Positions 43,586-44,761 of a stretch of DNA of 44,761 nt are shown here, one piece after another. Each line of letters starts with the position of its first letter. The first letter of the stretch is position 1. The notes beneath the pieces are model-generated. The model did not search any database and had not been told where the DNA came from. It saw only the letters and a program-made list of their open reading frames with translations. Made by a program: the position numbers and the translations under genes. Source of the stretch: Firmicutes bacterium UBA3553 (GTDB lineage Bacteria; Bacillota; Clostridia; Tissierellales; Sedimentibacteraceae); the NCBI GenBank assembly GCA_002381185.1, contig DFOA01000052.1, positions 1 through 44,761 of the forward strand, given 5' to 3'.

Positions 43586-44761
43586 ATGAAAAAAATCATT
43601 AAAATCATATCCATGTTGCTGATTGGTTTGTTATTGATATTTACCATAAATGCTTTTGCTGATACAGGTGGGAGCGGAAATATTGATGGTGGCGGAGGCG
43701 ATATGGGATATGGAACAGATGATAATAAATGGAGTCCGGGTAACGAGGGTATTCGTGTTACAGTGGTTCGTGCAAGTGACCATGCTGTAGTTACTGTACC
43801 AATTGACTTTACAAATAAAGCTCCTTCGTCTGGAATATATCATTTTGGAAAGATTAGCAAATTGCAATATAGTAACGGAGCAGCACTCCGACCCGTACAA
43901 GGAGGTTATACTTTTAAAAATCCGGGACAGAGTATTCCACAAATTATCAGCATTGAAGGAATTAATAACATTGATGCTATAAAAAAATATTTCTGTTCAG
44001 AGTATGTCGTTAAGCGTATTGCCGATATTAGTGGTATGGATTATGACATTCTCATTGGTGGGGATTACAAAATACTTTTAGAACCCATTGCCTATTATAC
44101 GTTTGAAGGTGTATTAATTGCTACTACCGCAACAGAGGCTGCTATGTATGATGAACAAGTCAGCGGCTTGCTCCGTAAAAATATGTTTCCGCTTACGCAT
44201 AAGAATTTGCCTCTTGCTATGTTTTTGGAGGCAGGGGATCTCGGATATCCTGCATGGCATGGAAGCAGAACCGCTACTGCAACAAATGCAGATATTAAGT
44301 CCAGTCTCGGACTTGGTATTGTAAGATTTGCAGAAAAGCCGGAGGAACCTGAGGTAGAGGTATATGACTATGAATATCGTGTAAATACTGAAGTTATAAC
44401 AGCAGTCAGAGTAAGCGGAGGACAGTCCGATCCGGACAAACCGACCCGTGTAAGCTTTGAAATTGACGGCAGAACCTATAATGTGGGCAATGTCTACTAT
44501 CCAAGCGGGGACAGTCAGCTCGCATGGGTAAAATGGATAACACCATCAACTGAGCAGGATATGGCAATCGATGTTTCAGTATCCGGACCGGGCAGAACAG
44601 CTAAAGGTACTATTAATGTAAAAATTGTTGATCTCAATAAAAACACGCCGCCAAATCCGGTTGCTGATGATAGAAACGACAGCTTCTCCCTTTCTTCAGT
44701 TCCTAGCAGGACTGTAAAAAGCTCTGCGAACTGGAGTATCTGGCGTCCATGGTGGCATGAG
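43586..44761 (+). CDS. Secreted surface protein, cut by the window end
   Basis: At least 392 residues, open to the last base. AGGAGG precedes the ATG. A signal peptide (1-25, ending NAFA) is followed by a Gly-rich stretch (TGGSGNIDGGGGDMG) and an unassigned mixed region; from about residue 265 a beta-sandwich-like part (VEVYDYEYRVNTEVITAVRV, then a TRVSFEIDGRTYNVG segment). No anchor is visible because the C-terminus lies outside. It is probably another fibre or adhesin component of the Tad-like cluster; no family recognised. Confidence 0.7.
   Translation, partial: MKKIIKIISMLLIGLLLIFTINAFADTGGSGNIDGGGGDMGYGTDDNKWSPGNEGIRVTVVRASDHAVVTVPIDFTNKAPSSGIYHFGKISKLQYSNGAALRPVQGGYTFKNPGQSIPQIISIEGINNIDAIKKYFCSEYVVKRIADISGMDYDILIGGDYKILLEPIAYYTFEGVLIATTATEAAMYDEQVSGLLRKNMFPLTHKNLPLAMFLEAGDLGYPAWHGSRTATATNADIKSSLGLGIVRFAEKPEEPEVEVYDYEYRVNTEVITAVRVSGGQSDPDKPTRVSFEIDGRTYNVGNVYYPSGDSQLAWVKWITPSTEQDMAIDVSVSGPGRTAKGTINVKIVDLNKNTPPNPVADDRNDSFSLSSVPSRTVKSSANWSIWRPWWHE

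Overview
The window reads as low-GC Firmicutes DNA, most likely from a Clostridia species: A+T-rich codons, strong AGGAGG-type ribosome sites, a c-di-GMP-I riboswitch, an S-layer-homology (SLH) surface protein and a SpoVG-family protein. Apart from one ArsR-type repressor near the left edge, every supported gene is on the + strand. The content is that of an integrative/mobilisable element with cargo. No relaxase, VirB4/VirD4-type conjugation gene, tRNA or CRISPR array is visible, so the element's class and both its ends are undetermined.

Regions: (1) 1-1320, left flank: a CadC-like metal-responsive repressor on the - strand, then a c-di-GMP-I riboswitch with no recognisable gene before a strong terminator. 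(2) 1393-8994, regulation and recombination: a small sigma-region-4 protein whose ribosome site lies in a long hairpin, a hairpin-rich 480-bp block, a MazF-type RNase, a SHOCT-like small protein, and a series of serine-recombinase-derived proteins. Two of these are complete; the others are catalytic-domain fragments or lack the catalytic domain. (3) 9083-12851, small conserved mobile-element proteins (DUF4314-like, two tandem paralogous helical proteins) and a Y-family DNA polymerase translationally coupled to a YolD-like protein. (4) 13040-24250, a visibly more A+T-rich cargo block that looks like a defence island: three HEPN-type or HEPN-like proteins, a DUF4365-like nuclease, a Lamassu-like nuclease/SMC-ATPase pair, a PIN-domain/zinc-ribbon protein, and small gene remnants. 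(5) 24431-27679, hairpin-rich intergenic DNA followed by an ArsR/CzrA-type repressor and a P1B-4-type metal-efflux ATPase with a clear promoter-operator. (6) 27700-31760, small element proteins, a winged-helix-like protein, a D12-class adenine methyltransferase, a YodL-domain protein and a SpoVG-family protein. (7) 31135-44761, a Tad-like pilus/secretion cluster: pilin-like small proteins, a large SLH protein, prepilin peptidase, CpaB/RcpC, TadZ, TadA, TadB, TadC, TadE-like proteins, and a second secreted protein cut by the window end.

How it may fit together (inference): the recombinases move the element; sigma protein, SpoVG and stem-loops control it; MazF, the methylase and the defence genes help keep it in the host; the metal pump is selectable cargo; the Tad-like machine with SLH-anchored protein would build a surface fibre, perhaps for cell contact during transfer. 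The least ordinary parts are the Tad machine embedded in a mobile element, the array of active and decayed recombinase paralogs, and the cluster of HEPN/PIN/Lamassu-like genes.
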